Shown here piece after piece: positions 5,967-6,577 of a DNA stretch of 6,577 bases (position 1 is its first letter; each line of letters begins with the position of its first letter). The stretch is from Minisyncoccota bacterium. Its GTDB lineage: Bacteria; Patescibacteriota; Minisyncoccia; Phycocordibacterales; DATDWN01. The notes below the pieces were generated by a model. The model had not been told where the DNA came from. It did not search any database and was given only the letters and a program-made list of their open reading frames with translations. The stretch is taken from positions 1 through 6,577 of the forward strand of contig JANWHC010000005.1 of the NCBI GenBank assembly GCA_025450615.1, in the 5' to 3' direction. The translations under genes and the position numbers were made by a program.

Positions 5967-6003
5967 CGCGTGCCCCCGAGCTTTTGGGGGGCACGCGTTT
6001 TTT
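5967..6003 (+). terminator. Very strong terminator after the exported-protein gene
   Basis: An 11-pair GC-rich stem CGCGTGCCCCC with GGGGGCACGCG (5967-5977 with 5987-5997) and a nine-base loop is followed directly by six T (5998-6003). It starts eight bases after the TAG stop. The base composition falls sharply to AT-rich right after it. Confidence 0.95.
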
Positions 6004-6016
6004 CGTATTGTATGTG

Positions 6017-6036
6017 TTAACAACTTTTATTGTTAA
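6017..6036 (+). promoter_or_regulatory. Operator-like dyad TTAACAA-N6-TTGTTAA
   Basis: A perfect 7+6+7 inverted repeat (6017-6023 and 6030-6036) whose right arm overlaps the -35 element of the following gene. It may be a repressor or activator site. As an RNA hairpin it would be weak because all but one pair per arm are A-T. Confidence 0.4.
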
Positions 6037-6059
6037 AACTTTTCTACATTTGTTATACT
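6031..6059 (+). promoter_or_regulatory. Extended -10 promoter of the last gene
   Basis: TATACT (6054-6059) is preceded by TG with one base between (TGTTATACT), an extended -10. TGTTAA at 6031-6036 lies 17 bases upstream, or TTGTTA at 6030 with 18. Start of transcription near 6066 leaves a leader of about 23 bases with no Shine-Dalgarno site before ATG at 6089. Confidence 0.6.
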
Positions 6060-6088
6060 TTAAAGAGTAATATTTCTAACAAAAAGTA

Positions 6089-6577
6089 ATGTCTAAAAAA
6101 GCTTTAATATTTATTTTAATTGTTGTTGTTTTAGGTGGGGGTTACTATTTTTTCAAAGATTCTAAAGTTTTTAAATCTATTTTAGGCAAAAATGATCCTG
6201 TTTTAGCTGGAAGTTTTTCAGGGAATGCTAACGGTGTTTCAACAAGTGAGCTAAAGGCTAACGGTTCTTTCCTTTCTCCTCCTGGTTTAGTACAAGATGT
6301 CTCAGGCAAAAGAGATGTAACATTTGTCTTAAATGCATCAACTGTCTACAAAAAAACAGAAGTTTTAATGCCATCTGCTGAGTTTGTAGAAGCAAGTGGT
6401 AACAATACTGGGGTAGTGGATATAAAAACTTTTGCTCGTAAAGAAAGTGCCGGCTCAATAGAAGATTTGAAAAAAAGTGTTAGTGAAAATGGCGCTATGG
6501 TTAATATAACCTTTGATTATGTGGGAGGTGAATTTAAAAATATTGTGGCTAAAGAAGTAGCTTATATTGTAGTAATA
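6089..6577 (+). CDS. Membrane-anchored hypothetical protein, 3' end missing
   Basis: From ATG at 6089 the frame stays open for 163 codons to the last base of the window, so the C-terminus lies outside. The product begins MSKKALIFILIVVVLGGGYYFF, a short basic start and one hydrophobic helix (about 5-22), which fits an uncleaved anchor or signal peptide. The outside part is rich in Val, Asn, Ser and Lys, with strand-like stretches such as VTFVLNASTVYKK, VVDIKTFARK and MVNITFDYVGG, followed by IVAKEVAYIVV. Such anchored, beta-rich proteins (OB-like or DUF5666-like) are common in Patescibacteria; this family link is only an impression. The composition is AT-rich and codon use matches the glycosyltransferase and hydrolase, not the preceding GC-rich gene, so it appears to be a native gene. 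The coding call is firm from frame, composition and promoter; the function is unknown. Confidence 0.8.
   Translation, partial: MSKKALIFILIVVVLGGGYYFFKDSKVFKSILGKNDPVLAGSFSGNANGVSTSELKANGSFLSPPGLVQDVSGKRDVTFVLNASTVYKKTEVLMPSAEFVEASGNNTGVVDIKTFARKESAGSIEDLKKSVSENGAMVNITFDYVGGEFKNIVAKEVAYIVVI

Noticed and set aside
5251..5994. A 247-codon open frame on the minus strand, longer than the plus-strand gene it overlaps
   Set aside because: It runs through the terminator of the opposite gene, has no promoter or Shine-Dalgarno site, and the plus strand has a promoter, AAAGGAGGG, a signal peptide and a terminator in the right order. It is a GC-rich shadow frame.
1..6577. CRISPR arrays, tRNA or rRNA genes, insertion sequences, integrases, attC-like sites
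   Set aside because: Looked for on both strands; no repeat-spacer pattern, cloverleaf, transposase motif or terminal inverted repeats were seen.

Overview
The window most likely comes from a Patescibacteria (Candidate Phyla Radiation, Parcubacteria-like) genome. The AT-rich genes are the basis for this. The sugar transferase has the compact 'D-x-x-x-F' N-terminus and four-helix layout I associate with Parcubacteria homologues, and the genes are short, tightly packed and use TAA/TAG stops. This is pattern recognition only. No rRNA, tRNA or ribosomal protein gene is present to fix the taxonomy.

Layout, left to right. (1) 32-1872, minus strand: a two-gene operon with an alpha/beta-hydrolase followed by a family-4 glycosyltransferase, joined by a TAATG stop/start overlap. 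(2) 1873-2163, minus strand: a small GC-richer gene for a DUF397 protein, with a strong Shine-Dalgarno (SD) site and a perfect GC-rich terminator that ends right at the hydrolase start codon. (3) 2256-3647, plus strand: a nearly leaderless membrane-bound polyprenyl-phosphate sugar-1-phosphate transferase. (4) 3682-5257, plus strand: a self-contained GC-richer unit with a promoter, an operator-like dyad, a strong SD, an exported porin-like beta-barrel protein (479 aa) and a terminator. (5) 5262-6003, plus strand: a second unit with two DnaA-box-like sites, a promoter, a strong SD, a small exported, possibly lipidated protein (188 aa) and a very strong terminator. (6) 6017-6577, plus strand: a return to AT-rich sequence, with a dyad, a promoter and the open start of a membrane-anchored hypothetical protein that runs off the window.

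The sugar transferase, glycosyltransferase and hydrolase fit a cell-surface glycan (capsule, exopolysaccharide or S-layer glycan) locus. The sugar transferase would load the first sugar phosphate on the lipid carrier and the glycosyltransferase would extend it. The unusual aspect is a mosaic. AT-rich genes without SD sites alternate with three GC-richer genes, each with a strong SD and its own terminator. Two of these encode exported proteins, one of them resembling outer-membrane porins, which is unexpected in a lineage generally thought to lack a classical outer membrane. The DUF397 protein belongs to a family best known from Actinobacteria. Recent transfer of independent expression cassettes is the simplest reading. 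An assembly join, or a host that is not Patescibacteria, has to be excluded.
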